From positions 3,971,001-4,035,000 of the forward strand of contig NZ_CP108041.1 of NCBI RefSeq assembly GCF_036173065.1: 64,000 nucleotides of DNA, given 5' to 3'. Numbering within the stretch: the stretch's first letter is position 1; each line of letters opens with the position of its first letter. This DNA comes from Rhodococcus sp. NBC_00297 (GTDB taxonomy: Bacteria > Actinomycetota > Actinomycetes > Mycobacteriales > Mycobacteriaceae). Both the position numbers and the translations under genes were made by a program. Below the pieces are notes generated by a model. That model made no database searches, was not told the origin of the DNA, and saw only the letters and a list, made by a program, of their open reading frames with translations. Positions 36,871 to 47,222 of the stretch are shown here, piece after piece.

Positions 36871-37180
36871 GTCTGTTGACTCCTCGACAAGTTGTAGTAC
36901 GGGTGTAGCGGCTCGTGGTCGCTAGCGGGTGTGGTGTCTAGCCGGTCGCGGTACGTGGACCATTGTGGCCGCGTCGCACCGTTCTCGCGGCGAGTTGTGC
37001 CGGTAACGGGTGACGCGCACCGTGAGATGGTTCACGCGATGCCCGATCATCCTGTCACTTCGTGAGACGGTTCGCGCTCGGTGGGGTCGGCGTGCCGTCC
37101 GGATGATGGTGTGGACCGGATTGAGTGCATTTCGTGCACGCGAGAGTCGCGTGCACTGCTCGGCGGATGGAGGAGACACC
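36871..37180. promoter_or_regulatory. 310-base intergenic region with repeats
   Basis: This gap separates the divergent E2 gene and a small plus-strand gene. It holds an imperfect direct repeat of 18 bases (37021-37038 and 37061-37078, sharing CGTGAGA and GGTTC) exactly 40 bases apart, and a perfect hairpin GTGCACGCGA-GAG-TCGCGTGCAC at 37134-37156 just before the plus-strand gene. No protein or RNA gene was seen. Regulator binding is possible. Confidence 0.4.
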
Positions 37181-37513
37181 GTGGGACTGTTCGACAGATT
37201 CAAGCGCCCGAGTCGATCCCGAGGCGGAGCGTCGTCGTCCGACAGAGCGCATCTCGCCGACTGGACGGCCGCCCGCATCGGCGTCGAGGCCTACGTCGAA
37301 CCGGAGACGACGGTCACTCCGATCACCGTGGTGCTGGTCGCGAACGACGGTGAGTGGACCCGCCGCGCGGTGGGCGGCGAGAAGGGCGCGCGCAAGCTGG
37401 GCGAGGACCTGAAGATCCCGGTCTACGACGTGCGCAAGACCGGGTATCCGCAGCGGATGCGGGACCACGACGCCCGACAGAAGATCATCCGGAGGCGCGA
37501 GCAGGGAGCCTGA
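37181..37513 (+). CDS. Small basic conserved protein of unknown function
   Basis: This 110-residue protein begins MGLFDRFKRPSRSRGG and ends in a charged stretch (YPQRMRDHDARQKIIRRREQ). The middle contains ITVVLVANDGEWTRRAVGG and a small sheet-helix pattern. The N-terminus suggests a short amphipathic membrane anchor, but no family is recognised. A strong ribosome binding site (GGAGGAG) fixes the GTG start at 37181. It is followed by the convergent pepB gene and takes the place of the ephD-like gene found here in M. tuberculosis. Confidence 0.75.
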   Translation: MGLFDRFKRPSRSRGGASSSDRAHLADWTAARIGVEAYVEPETTVTPITVVLVANDGEWTRRAVGGEKGARKLGEDLKIPVYDVRKTGYPQRMRDHDARQKIIRRREQGA

Positions 37514-37535
37514 GCTCCCCGCTCGCGCGAGCGGG

Positions 37536-39044
37536 TCAGCCCTGCTCGGCGATGTCCTCGAGCACCGAGATCATGGTACGCACCGGGACACCGGTGCCGC
37601 CCTTGCTCGTGTAGCCGTGCGGCCCGCCGGTGTTGAAGGCCGGCCCGGCCACGTCGATGTGCGCCCACTGGACGCCCTCGGCGACGAACTCCTTCAGGTA
37701 GAGCCCGGCCGCGAGCATGCCGCCCCACCGGTGGTTGGTGACGTTGGCGAGGTCGGCGACGCGGGAGTCGAGATCGGGTCGCAGTTCGGCCGGCAGCGGC
37801 ATCGCCCAGGCGTTCTCGCCGATGCGCTGCGAGATGGCGGCGACGCGGTCGCGGAACACCTCGGTGCCCATGACACCCGGGGTGCGTGTGCCGAGGGCGA
37901 CCATCTGCGCTCCGGTGAGGGTCGCGGTGTCGATGAGATAGTCCGGCTCGTCCTCGCAGGCGCGCACGATGGCGTCGGCGAGAATGAGGCGGCCCTCGGC
38001 GTCGGTGTTGATGACCTCGACCGTGGTGCCGCCGTACTGGGTCAGCACGTCGCCGGGACGCTGCGCCGTGGACGACGGCATGTTCTCGGCCATCGGCACC
38101 GTCGCGGTGACGTCGATCGGCAGCTTCAACTTGGCCGCCAGCACCACCGTCGCGACGACGGCGGCCGCGCCGGCCATGTCCGAGGTCATGTTCTCCATGC
38201 CCGCCGCGGGCTTGATGGAGATGCCGCCGGTGTCGAACGTGATGCCCTTGCCGACGAGAGCGACGGTGGGGGACTTCTTCTTTCCGCCGGACCAGGACAG
38301 CCGGACCAGACGCGGCGGGCGGGACGAGCCCTTGCCGACGCCGACGATGCCGCCGTAGCCCCCGCGCTCGAGTGCCTTCTCGTCGAGCACCTGCACGGTG
38401 AGGCCGGCCTCGGTCCCGAGGGCACGGGCGCGCTCGGCGAACTCGGCCGGGAAGAGGTGGCTCGGGGGCGTGTTGACGAGGTCACGCGCGGTGGCGACCG
38501 CCTCGGCGACGGCCTCGGAGCGCGCGAGTTCGGCGCGAGCCTGCTTGTCGCGCGGCGATCCGACGAGCAGATCCACCCGGGTGATCGGTGTCGCGTCGTC
38601 CTTGGGCGCCGACTTCTGCTTGTACTCGCTGAACTGGTAGGCGCCGAGGTAGAGGCCCTCCGCGGCGGCGGCGAGGCCGACGGCGGACAGGGTCGTCGCG
38701 ACGTGGCCGATGCCGGTGAGCGCGCGCGCCGCCGATCCGGCCGCACGACGCAGCACGTCGTCGGTGCGCTCGGCGGCGGTGCCCAGACCGACGGCGAGAA
38801 CGCTGGCGGCGGGCAGGGACGAGGGTGCGGGAACGCGGGTGACCTGATCGGCCCGGCCGGTGGCGCCGAGGGCCGTGACCGCGGCGAGGACGTCTGCGGC
38901 GGCGTTCCCGAGGAAGTCCTCGCCGACGATGCGGACACCGTCGTCGGTCTTCTCGAGTCCGACGACGACGACCTCGACGGCCTTGTCGATGGTTCCGGCG
39001 AGGACCAGTTCGGGTCCGAGTGTGCGCTGCGACTGACTGCTCAC
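37536..39044 (-). CDS. pepB: Leucyl aminopeptidase (M17)
   Basis: This 502-residue cytosolic metallopeptidase has the M17 signature: [19 protein letters not shown] with the metal-binding Lys and Asp residues and [14 protein letters not shown] with Asp and Glu ligands and the catalytic Arg. It removes N-terminal residues from peptides as a hexamer and uses two divalent metals. AGGAG precedes the GTG start. It matches Rv2213 and is divergent from gcvT. Confidence 0.95.
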   Translation of the reverse strand: MSSQSQRTLGPELVLAGTIDKAVEVVVVGLEKTDDGVRIVGEDFLGNAAADVLAAVTALGATGRADQVTRVPAPSSLPAASVLAVGLGTAAERTDDVLRRAAGSAARALTGIGHVATTLSAVGLAAAAEGLYLGAYQFSEYKQKSAPKDDATPITRVDLLVGSPRDKQARAELARSEAVAEAVATARDLVNTPPSHLFPAEFAERARALGTEAGLTVQVLDEKALERGGYGGIVGVGKGSSRPPRLVRLSWSGGKKKSPTVALVGKGITFDTGGISIKPAAGMENMTSDMAGAAAVVATVVLAAKLKLPIDVTATVPMAENMPSSTAQRPGDVLTQYGGTTVEVINTDAEGRLILADAIVRACEDEPDYLIDTATLTGAQMVALGTRTPGVMGTEVFRDRVAAISQRIGENAWAMPLPAELRPDLDSRVADLANVTNHRWGGMLAAGLYLKEFVAEGVQWAHIDVAGPAFNTGGPHGYTSKGGTGVPVRTMISVLEDIAEQG

Positions 39045-39149
39045 GTGCTGCTGCTCCTGATGGTCGGGGACGGTCGGTGAGGGTGGAGCGACGCAGTCGA
39101 TCGTATGCCGACCCCGACATCGGGCTCGTCTGAGTTAGCGTTCCCCACC

Positions 39150-40265
39150 ATGAGCGAAGAGTTGTTGCACGGTCCGGTCCACGAGGCGCACGTCGCCCTC
39201 GGAGCCACGTTCGCCCCCTTCGGCGGGTGGACGATGCCGGTGTCGTACGCGGGCACCGTCTCCGAGCACACGTCGACGCGCACCACCGCGGGGTTGTTCG
39301 ACGTGAGTCACCTGGGCAAGGCGGTCGTCTCCGGTCCCGGCGCCGCGGCGTACGTCGACTCGGTGCTGACCAACGCGCTCGACCGCATCGGGCCCGGCCA
39401 GGCGCAGTACACGTTGTGCTGCACCGAGAACGGCGGAGTGGTCGACGACCTCATCGCCTACCTCGTGTCCGACGACGAGGTGTTCCTCGTGCCCAACGCG
39501 GCCAACACCGCCGCCGTGGTCGAGGTGCTCGCGCAGGGTGCCCCGGCCGGCATCGAGGTCCGCTCGGCCCACCGGGAGTACGGCGTCCTCGCCGTGCAGG
39601 GACCGCGGTCGGCCGACGTCCTCGCCGCCGTCGGGCTGCCGTCCTCCCTCGATTACATGGCGTTCGAGGACGTCGCGTTCGGATCCGGCTCGGTACGGGT
39701 CTGTCGCACCGGCTACACGGGGGAGCACGGGTACGAGCTGCTGCCGCAGTGGGACACGGCCGCGTCGCTGTTCGAGGCGCTGCTGGGCGCGGTGCGCGAG
39801 GTGGGCGGCGAGCCCGCCGGTCTCGGAGCGCGCGACACGCTGCGCACCGAGATGGGCTACCCGCTGCACGGGCACGAGCTGTCCGTCGACATCAGTCCGC
39901 TGGAAGCGCGCTGCGGCTGGGCGGTGGGCTGGAAGAAGGACGAGTTCCGCGGACGCGACGCCCTCGTGGCGCAGAAGGAGGCGGGCGCACCCCGCACCCT
40001 CGTCGGCCTCCGCGCCGTCGGACGCGGTGTGCTGCGTCCGGATCTGACCGTCCTGCGCCCGGGGAATTCGGTCGGCACCGGAGAACCGGTTGGTGCGACC
40101 ACGTCCGGCACCTTCTCGCCGACCCTCAAGGTGGGCATCGCGCTCGCGTTGCTCGACACCGCGGCGGGCGTCGCCGTCGGTGACGCGGTCGACGTGGACG
40201 TGCGTGGTCGGGCGATCGCGTGCGAGGTGGTCAGGCCGCCGTTCGTCGAGGCGCACGTGCGGTGA
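39150..40265 (+). CDS. gcvT: Aminomethyltransferase (glycine cleavage T protein)
   Basis: This 371-residue protein releases ammonia and transfers the C1 unit from the aminomethyl-lipoyl H protein to tetrahydrofolate. Motifs: [32 protein letters not shown] and [21 protein letters not shown]. The rest of the glycine cleavage system is not in the window. TAGCGT (39136-39141) lies 8 bases before the ATG with no ribosome binding site. It matches Rv2211c and is followed by ilvE. Confidence 0.95.
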   Translation: MSEELLHGPVHEAHVALGATFAPFGGWTMPVSYAGTVSEHTSTRTTAGLFDVSHLGKAVVSGPGAAAYVDSVLTNALDRIGPGQAQYTLCCTENGGVVDDLIAYLVSDDEVFLVPNAANTAAVVEVLAQGAPAGIEVRSAHREYGVLAVQGPRSADVLAAVGLPSSLDYMAFEDVAFGSGSVRVCRTGYTGEHGYELLPQWDTAASLFEALLGAVREVGGEPAGLGARDTLRTEMGYPLHGHELSVDISPLEARCGWAVGWKKDEFRGRDALVAQKEAGAPRTLVGLRAVGRGVLRPDLTVLRPGNSVGTGEPVGATTSGTFSPTLKVGIALALLDTAAGVAVGDAVDVDVRGRAIACEVVRPPFVEAHVR

Positions 40266-40298
40266 GATGCCACACCACGCTGCTTTAGAGTGTTCGGC

Positions 40299-41402
40299 AT
40301 GACTGGCCTGGAATTCACGCGTCACGAGCACCCGTCGCCCGCCACCGCGGAAGCGCGGGCAGCGGTGTTGCAGGCGCCCGGGTTCGGCGTGCACTTCACC
40401 GATCACATGGTGGCCATCGACTACGACGCCGGCACCGGGTGGCACGACGCGGTGGTGACGCCCTACGCGCCGTTCCCGATGGATCCCGCGGCCATGGTTC
40501 TGCACTACGGCCAGGCCATCTTCGAAGGTCTCAAGGTCTACCGCCAGCCCGACGGCAGTCTCGCGTCGTTCCGCCCCGGCGCGAACGCGGAGCGCCTGCA
40601 GAGCTCGGCCGCGCGGTTGGCGATGCCGGCCCTGCCGGTGGAGCTGTTCCGCGAGTCGATCGAGCAGCTGCTCGCCGTCGACCACGAGTGGGTGCCCGTC
40701 GCCGGCGGCGAGGACGCGCTCTACCTGCGGCCGTTCATGTTCGCCACCGAGGCGGGGCTGGGCGTGCGCCCGTCGTCCTCCTACCGCTACCTCCTCATCG
40801 CCTCGCCCGCCGGCGCGTACTTCCCGCGCGGGGTCAAGCCGGTCAGCGTGTGGCTCTCCACCGAGTACGTGCGCGCCGCGCCGGGCGGCACCGGCGCCGC
40901 GAAGTTCGCGGGCAACTACGCGGCCTCGTTGCTGGCCCAGGCGCAGGCCGCGGACCAGGGCTGCGACCAGGTCGTGTGGCTCGACGCGCTCGAGCGCCGC
41001 TACGTCGAGGAGATGGGCGGGATGAACCTGTTCTTCGTCTTCGGCTCCGGACCCGACGCGCGGTTGGTCACGCCGTCCCTGTCCGGCTCGCTGCTGCCCG
41101 GCATCACGCGTGACTCGCTGCTGGCGCTCGCCACGGACGCGGGCTTCGCCGTGGAGGAGCGCAAGATCTCCACGGACGAGTGGCAGAAGAAGGCGGAGTC
41201 GGGCGAGATCACCGAGGTCTTCGCGTGCGGCACCGCAGCCGTGATCACCCCAGTCGGCAGTGTGAAGTCGGCCGAGGGCGACTTCCGTATCGGTACCGGA
41301 GAGCCCGGCGAGGTCACCATGGCGCTGCGCGACACACTCACCGGAATCCAGCGCGGCACCTTCGCCGACACCCACGGCTGGATGAGCACGCTGCGCGACT
41401 GA
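40299..41402 (+). CDS. ilvE: Branched-chain amino acid aminotransferase
   Basis: This 367-residue fold-type IV PLP enzyme interconverts leucine, isoleucine and valine with their keto acids. Signatures: [30 protein letters not shown], the PLP lysine in [33 protein letters not shown] and [21 protein letters not shown] (40286-40291) lies 7 bases before the ATG and there is no Shine-Dalgarno, one of the clearest leaderless starts here. Confidence 0.96.
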   Translation: MTGLEFTRHEHPSPATAEARAAVLQAPGFGVHFTDHMVAIDYDAGTGWHDAVVTPYAPFPMDPAAMVLHYGQAIFEGLKVYRQPDGSLASFRPGANAERLQSSAARLAMPALPVELFRESIEQLLAVDHEWVPVAGGEDALYLRPFMFATEAGLGVRPSSSYRYLLIASPAGAYFPRGVKPVSVWLSTEYVRAAPGGTGAAKFAGNYAASLLAQAQAADQGCDQVVWLDALERRYVEEMGGMNLFFVFGSGPDARLVTPSLSGSLLPGITRDSLLALATDAGFAVEERKISTDEWQKKAESGEITEVFACGTAAVITPVGSVKSAEGDFRIGTGEPGEVTMALRDTLTGIQRGTFADTHGWMSTLRD

Positions 41403-41406
41403 TCGC

Positions 41407-42159
41407 TCAGCCGACGAGGCAGAGCACGAGCACCACGGCGGTGGTCAGCTCGATGCTCGCCCCGAGCACGTCACCGACGAGACCGCCGAATCGCCGAACG
41501 CAGTGCCGGGCGAGCAGAGTGACGGCAGCGAGTGCCACCGCGACGGCTGCCACTCCCTGCAGCGGGACGCCGGGGACGGCGAGCAGCCCGGCGGCGAGTG
41601 CCACGAGGACCCACAGGGTGACCACGGCGGGTGACTGCGACGCCGCGACGAGTGAGCCGAAGCCACTGCCGGTGGCGGCGGGCACCGAGCGGCGGCACAC
41701 GATCACGACGGCGCACCGGGACACGACGGCAGCGACCACGATCGCGAGAGTGTCTCCCCGAGAGACGAGTTCGCCCATGGCCACCGCCTGCACGCCGAGA
41801 GTCAGAACGAGGGTCGCGGCCCCGAACGGTCCGGTGGACCCGGACTTCATGATCGCCAGCGCACGCTCGGCCGGGCCGTAGGACCCGAGTCCGTCCGCGG
41901 TGTCCGCGAGCCCGTCGAGATGCATTCCGCGGGTCAGCAGCGCCAGGGTGCCGACGCCCAGCAGTCCCGCGAGCGTCGGCGGCAGGTCGGCTGCGGCGCA
42001 CGACCACACCACCAGTGCGGCCGCGCCGCCCAGCGCCAGGCCCACGAGTGGGACGATCCCGATCGCGCGGCGTGCGTCGTCGCGATCGACGGCGTCCGGA
42101 CCACGCACCGGCAGCACCGTCAGCCAGGAGAACGCCAGGCGCACCGGGTCCAGGAACAT
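41407..42159 (-). CDS. cobS: Adenosylcobinamide-GDP ribazoletransferase
   Basis: This 250-residue membrane protein joins adenosylcobinamide-GDP to alpha-ribazole(-phosphate), the last assembly step of cobalamin. It starts [21 protein letters not shown] and has the metal-binding signature HLDGLADTADGLGSYGP and MKSGSTGPFGAATLVLTL, with six to seven helices. The ATG shares a base with the cobT stop (TGATG). It is last in a cobU-cobT-cobS operon. Confidence 0.94.
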   Translation of the reverse strand: MFLDPVRLAFSWLTVLPVRGPDAVDRDDARRAIGIVPLVGLALGGAAALVVWSCAAADLPPTLAGLLGVGTLALLTRGMHLDGLADTADGLGSYGPAERALAIMKSGSTGPFGAATLVLTLGVQAVAMGELVSRGDTLAIVVAAVVSRCAVVIVCRRSVPAATGSGFGSLVAASQSPAVVTLWVLVALAAGLLAVPGVPLQGVAAVAVALAAVTLLARHCVRRFGGLVGDVLGASIELTTAVVLVLCLVG

Positions 42160-43211
42160 CAGGGCCGCGTGCTCACTCCGGCATCGGAGAACGTCGCCAT
42201 GTCGGCGAGTGTCGCGACGGCACCGGACAGGATCGGTAGCGCGACCATCGCCCCCGAGCCCTCGCCGAGGCGCATCGACAGGTCGAGCAGGGGATCGAGT
42301 CGCAGGTGTGCGAGCGCCAAGGCGTGTGCCGGTTCCGTCGACCGATGGCCGGCCAGCCACCACGACGAGGCGCCGACCGAGAGATCGTTCGCGACCAGTG
42401 CCGCCGCCGTGACGACGACGCCGTCGAGCAGCACCGGTGTGCGACGCACCGCGGCCTGCACCAGGAAGCCGGTCATCGCGGCGAGATCGGCGCCGCCGAC
42501 GGTGCGCAGCAGTGCGATCGGGTCGCGGGTGACGGGACGCGCACGCCGCAGGGCGTCACGGATCGCGGCGGTCTTGCGGATCCACCCCGCGTCGTCGATG
42601 CCGGTACCGCGGCCGACCGCCGCCACCGGTTCGGTGTTGGTGACGGCAGCGATCAGCACGGTGGCGGGGGTGGTGTTGCCGATGCCCATGTCGCCGGCGA
42701 TCAACAGGTCGGCGCCGCCGTCGACCTCCTCGTCGGCGATGTCACGGCCCGCTGTCAGGGCGGCGATCACCTCGTCCTGCGACAGTGCGTCCTCGCGGTC
42801 GATCGACCCGCTGGAGCGACGCACCTTGTGCGACGACACGGAGTCGTCGGTGTCCGCGTCGACCGCGATGTCCACCACTCGCACGGTCGCACCGGACACC
42901 GTCGCCAACGCGTTGATCGCGGCGCCGCCGGCGGCGATGTTCGCGACCATCTGCGCCGTCACCTCGGGCGGGTACGCGGAGACCCCACCGCGGGCGATGC
43001 CGTGATCGCCGGCGAAGACCACGGCGCGAGCCCGAGCGAACCGATGCGGAGGGCTCACGCCCTGGCACGACGCGACCCACACGGCGAGGTCCTCGAGACG
43101 GCCGAGCGAGTCCGCGGGCTTGGTCAACGACGACTGCCTGGCTCTCGCCTCACGGGCGATCTCGGCGTCGGGTGGATCCACCGGACGGAACAGTGCGGAA
43201 CTCTCGGTCAC
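42159..43211 (-). CDS. cobT: Nicotinate-nucleotide-dimethylbenzimidazole phosphoribosyltransferase
   Basis: This 350-residue enzyme makes alpha-ribazole phosphate from dimethylbenzimidazole and nicotinate mononucleotide. Motifs: [51 protein letters not shown], the catalytic Glu region [12 protein letters not shown]. The GTG at 43211 overlaps the cobU stop (GTGA); GTG 43214 is also possible. The lower ligand precursor source is not in the window. Confidence 0.95.
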   Translation of the reverse strand: MTESSALFRPVDPPDAEIAREARARQSSLTKPADSLGRLEDLAVWVASCQGVSPPHRFARARAVVFAGDHGIARGGVSAYPPEVTAQMVANIAAGGAAINALATVSGATVRVVDIAVDADTDDSVSSHKVRRSSGSIDREDALSQDEVIAALTAGRDIADEEVDGGADLLIAGDMGIGNTTPATVLIAAVTNTEPVAAVGRGTGIDDAGWIRKTAAIRDALRRARPVTRDPIALLRTVGGADLAAMTGFLVQAAVRRTPVLLDGVVVTAAALVANDLSVGASSWWLAGHRSTEPAHALALAHLRLDPLLDLSMRLGEGSGAMVALPILSGAVATLADMATFSDAGVSTRP

Positions 43212-43774
43212 CACGTGCCTCTCGATCGGTCGGTGGGTCGGTCACTCGGTCGGGTGAGGGGGACGGACAACCCGGCCACCACCAACGTCACCGCGTCACA
43301 CACCTGCGCGAGACGGGCGTTCGCGGCACCGATCTCGTCGCGGAAGAGTCTGCCCGCCCGCGACTCCGGGATCACGCCCAGACCCACCTCGGGGGAGACG
43401 AGCACCAGCGGACTCTCGAACCGGTCGACGGCCGTCACCAGGTCGTCGACCGCGGCCACCACCGTGCCGCGCGGCGAGTCCCACGCGCGCAGATCGTCCA
43501 GCGCGCCGGTGAGCCAGGTCCCCAGGTCGTCGACCAGTGTGGGCACGTCGTCCCGCAGGGCCTCGGACAGTGCCGCGTACGAGGTGATCTCGACCGTGGA
43601 CCAGTGCTCCGGCCGCGTCCGTCGATGCGTGTCGATGCGGGCGTCCCAATCGGCGTCCGCACTGTTCCGCCGCCCGGTGGCCACGTACCGGACCTCGGCG
43701 TGACCGGCCAGCAACGACTCCGCATGGCCGGACTTGCCGGACCGGGCACCTCCGAGGACGAGCGTGCGCGTCAC
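43208..43774 (-). CDS. cobU: Adenosylcobinamide kinase/guanylyltransferase
   Basis: This 188-residue bifunctional enzyme phosphorylates adenosylcobinamide and attaches GMP. It has the Walker A loop [15 protein letters not shown], a VRYVATGRR strand, HRRTRPEHW containing the guanylylated His, LVDDLGTWL and [13 protein letters not shown]. It starts the cobU-cobT-cobS operon. In M. tuberculosis cobU is located elsewhere, so having all three together is a difference from that genome. Confidence 0.94.
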   Translation of the reverse strand: MTRTLVLGGARSGKSGHAESLLAGHAEVRYVATGRRNSADADWDARIDTHRRTRPEHWSTVEITSYAALSEALRDDVPTLVDDLGTWLTGALDDLRAWDSPRGTVVAAVDDLVTAVDRFESPLVLVSPEVGLGVIPESRAGRLFRDEIGAANARLAQVCDAVTLVVAGLSVPLTRPSDRPTDRSRGTW

Positions 43775-43785
43775 CGCGGGTGCGC

Positions 43786-44454
43786 TCAGACCGCGTCGCC
43801 GGGGCCGACGCGAGGCTTGGGGGCACGCATCTTGCGGACCTGCGACGCGCGGACGAACGAGTACCAGCCGAGCTTGAAGCCGCCGTCCGGAGTCTCGGGG
43901 AAACGGTCCCGCACCTTGTTGTTGACGCGGCGGCCGAGCAGATAGCCGTCGATACCCATGAAGATCATCATGATGAACAGCGCGAGCGTGACGATCGACT
44001 GCACCTCGGGGCTCAGGAACAGTGCCACGAGCAGGATCAGGGCCATCGGCATGAACAGTCCGACGAAGTTGCGGCGCGAGTCGACCAGGTCACGTGCGTA
44101 GGCGCGGACGGGGCCCTTGTCGCGGGGGAGGAGGAACTTGTCCTCGCCGGCCATCATGCGGGCACGCTGGTCCGCGGCCTTCGCGCGACGCTCGGCCGAG
44201 GCGGCCTTGCGCTCGTCCTTGCTGCCCCGCGTCGCCTTGCGTCGCGCCCGGGCCTCCTTGGCCGTCAGCGGCGCCGGTGCGACCGGGCCACGGCGGCGGC
44301 CCTCGGCCTCACGCCGGGAGGGCGTCGGACGGCCCTTGCCGAGGCTGACGTTGCCGCGGGTCTGCGCCGTGCTCTCGTCCAGGCTCGTCGACTCGTGGTC
44401 GACGGGGGTCTGGGTGTCGGACTTCTCACTCGACTTACCGAAGGGCAGCTTCAC
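43786..44454 (-). CDS. DUF3043 membrane protein
   Basis: This 222-residue protein has a long charged N-terminal half rich in Arg, Lys and Glu (PTPSRREAEGRRRGP, then a basic helix), two membrane helices (FVGLFMPMALILLVALFL and VTLALFIMMIFMGIDGYLL) and a basic C-terminus. It matches Rv2206; function unknown. TAACCT (44461-44466, minus strand) is 6 bases before GTG 44454, which favours that start (MKLPFGKS) over GTG 44460. Confidence 0.85.
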   Translation of the reverse strand: MKLPFGKSSEKSDTQTPVDHESTSLDESTAQTRGNVSLGKGRPTPSRREAEGRRRGPVAPAPLTAKEARARRKATRGSKDERKAASAERRAKAADQRARMMAGEDKFLLPRDKGPVRAYARDLVDSRRNFVGLFMPMALILLVALFLSPEVQSIVTLALFIMMIFMGIDGYLLGRRVNNKVRDRFPETPDGGFKLGWYSFVRASQVRKMRAPKPRVGPGDAV

Positions 44455-44539
44455 CCCCACAGGTTATTCGACGTTCACCACCACGCGAACACCGCAGTCG
44501 TGGGCTCTCACGACCGGCGCTCCTCGTTAGAGTGTTCCG

Positions 44540-45589
44540 ATGCGCGTTCTCATCGCCCCCGATTCCTTCGGAGACACCCTGACCGCGGCCGAAGCAGCCG
44601 ATGCCATCGCGGCGGGGTGGTCGAGCGCGCGCGACGACGAGCTGATCCTCGCGCCCCAGTCCGACGGCGGACCCGGGTTCGTCGACGCACTCGCTGCCGA
44701 CGGCGGCGAGGTGATCGAGTCGACCGTGTCCGGACCTCTCGGCCACGTCGTGACCGCGCGCTGGTTGCTCGACGGCGCGACCGCCTACGTGGAGGTCGCG
44801 CAGACCGTCGGTCTCGGACTCCTCGGCCGTTCGCCGGATCCGGAGTCGGCCGTCGCGGCGTCCAGCAGGGGAGTGGGGCAGATCGTCGCGGAGGCGCTGA
44901 CCCGTGGTGCGACCACCGTGGTGGTCGGTCTCGGTGGCAGCAGCTCGACCGACGGCGGCGCGGGCATGATCGAGGCTCTCGGGGGACCCGACGCGGCGGT
45001 CGCGGCTCTCGCGGACGTCGACCTCGTCGCGGCCACGGACGTCGACAATCCGTTGCTGGGTCCGGCCGGTGCGGCCGCGGTGTTCGGACCGCAGAAGGGT
45101 GCGGACGCGGACACCGTGCGTGTGCTGGAGGAGCGGAACGCCGACTGGTGCGTCGAGCTCGATCGCGTCGCCGAGCGCGCGGTGGCGGACCTGCCGGGGG
45201 CGGGTGCGGCCGGTGGCCTGGGCGCCGCGTTGCTCGCGCTGGGAGCGACCCGCACGTCCGGGGCCGATCTGGTGGCCGAGCGCACCCGTCGCCACGAGGT
45301 GATGCCGACGGTCGACGTGGTGCTGACGGGCGAGGGGAAGTTCGACTCGCAGTCGTTGCGCGGAAAGGTGGTGACCGCTCTCGCGGGGTCGGCTCGCGAG
45401 CACGGTGTGCGCACGGTGGTCCTCGCCGGTCAGGTGCGTCTGGGCGAGGACGACATGCGCGCGGCGGGCATCGAGTCGGCGCACTCGGTGACCGATTTCG
45501 CCGGATCGGTCGACCTCGCCATGTCGGACGCGCGCGCCCAGCTGACCGGCCTCGCCGCGGACGTCGCCCGCACCGGCTCGTGGGCGTGA
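44540..45589 (+). CDS. Glycerate kinase
   Basis: This 349-residue protein is of the GlxK/GarK family: MRVLIAPDSFGDTLTAAEAADAI, the phosphate loop VVGLGGSSSTDGGAGM, DVDNPLLGPAGAAAVFGPQKGA and VLTGEGKFDSQSLRGK. It converts glycerate to 2-phosphoglycerate. TAGAGT (44528-44533) lies 6 bases before the ATG with no Shine-Dalgarno. It matches Rv2205c in position. Confidence 0.93.
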   Translation: MRVLIAPDSFGDTLTAAEAADAIAAGWSSARDDELILAPQSDGGPGFVDALAADGGEVIESTVSGPLGHVVTARWLLDGATAYVEVAQTVGLGLLGRSPDPESAVAASSRGVGQIVAEALTRGATTVVVGLGGSSSTDGGAGMIEALGGPDAAVAALADVDLVAATDVDNPLLGPAGAAAVFGPQKGADADTVRVLEERNADWCVELDRVAERAVADLPGAGAAGGLGAALLALGATRTSGADLVAERTRRHEVMPTVDVVLTGEGKFDSQSLRGKVVTALAGSAREHGVRTVVLAGQVRLGEDDMRAAGIESAHSVTDFAGSVDLAMSDARAQLTGLAADVARTGSWA

Positions 45590-45686
45590 CCGCCCCGGCG
45601 ATCGTGTGGAATAGCGGGGTCGGGAGTACCGTTGACTGTGTTCGCCGGCGTTGTCGCCGAGAGGGCACGAACGATAGGGAGAACCC

Positions 45687-46067
45687 ATGACTGTGCAGAA
45701 CGACGTCGCCACCAGTGACGTGACCACCACCGACACCGAGACGCACGCCGTCCTGATGACCGAAGCGGCCTCGTCCAAGGCCAAGGCACTGCTGGATCAG
45801 GAAGGCCGCGACGACCTGGCGCTGCGCATCGCGGTTCAGCCCGGCGGGTGCGCAGGGCTGCGCTACCAGCTGTTCTTCGACGACCGCTCGCTCGACGGCG
45901 ACCTGGTCAAGGACTTCGGCGGCGTCACTCTCGCCGTGGACCGGATGAGCGCGCCGTACGTCGAGGGCGCATCGATCGACTTCGTCGACACCATCGAGAA
46001 GCAGGGCTTCACGATCGACAATCCCAACGCCACGGGTTCGTGCGCGTGCGGTGACTCCTTCAACTGA
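45687..46067 (+). CDS. ErpA/HesB-type iron-sulfur carrier
   Basis: This 126-residue A-type carrier has the three cluster cysteines in PGGCAGLRYQ and the C-terminal GSCACGDSF, and an N-terminal extension of about 30 residues rich in Thr and Asp. It passes Fe-S clusters to apo-proteins; candidates in this window are LipA and the Rieske protein QcrA, but that is inference. AGGGAGA precedes the ATG. It matches Rv2204c. Confidence 0.93.
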   Translation: MTVQNDVATSDVTTTDTETHAVLMTEAASSKAKALLDQEGRDDLALRIAVQPGGCAGLRYQLFFDDRSLDGDLVKDFGGVTLAVDRMSAPYVEGASIDFVDTIEKQGFTIDNPNATGSCACGDSFN

Positions 46068-46089
46068 GTCCCGAGTAGTCTCCCGCCGT

Positions 46090-46116
46090 CCCCGGCACCC
46101 TGCGTGGGTGCCGGGG
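46090..46116 (+). terminator. Terminator after the Fe-S carrier gene
   Basis: A perfect 11-bp stem, CCCCGGCACCC with GGGTGCCGGGG and a 5-base loop, starts 23 bases past the stop codon. No T run. Confidence 0.7.
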
Positions 46117-46188
46117 ACGACGTGTGTCCGGGGTGCGTCGTCCCGGGGCGTCCGTCTGATGGGGTTCACCCACTCGTCACCCGGGTAA

Positions 46189-47208
<1,020 letters not shown>

Positions 47209-47222
47209 TTCGCGTCTGCCGG

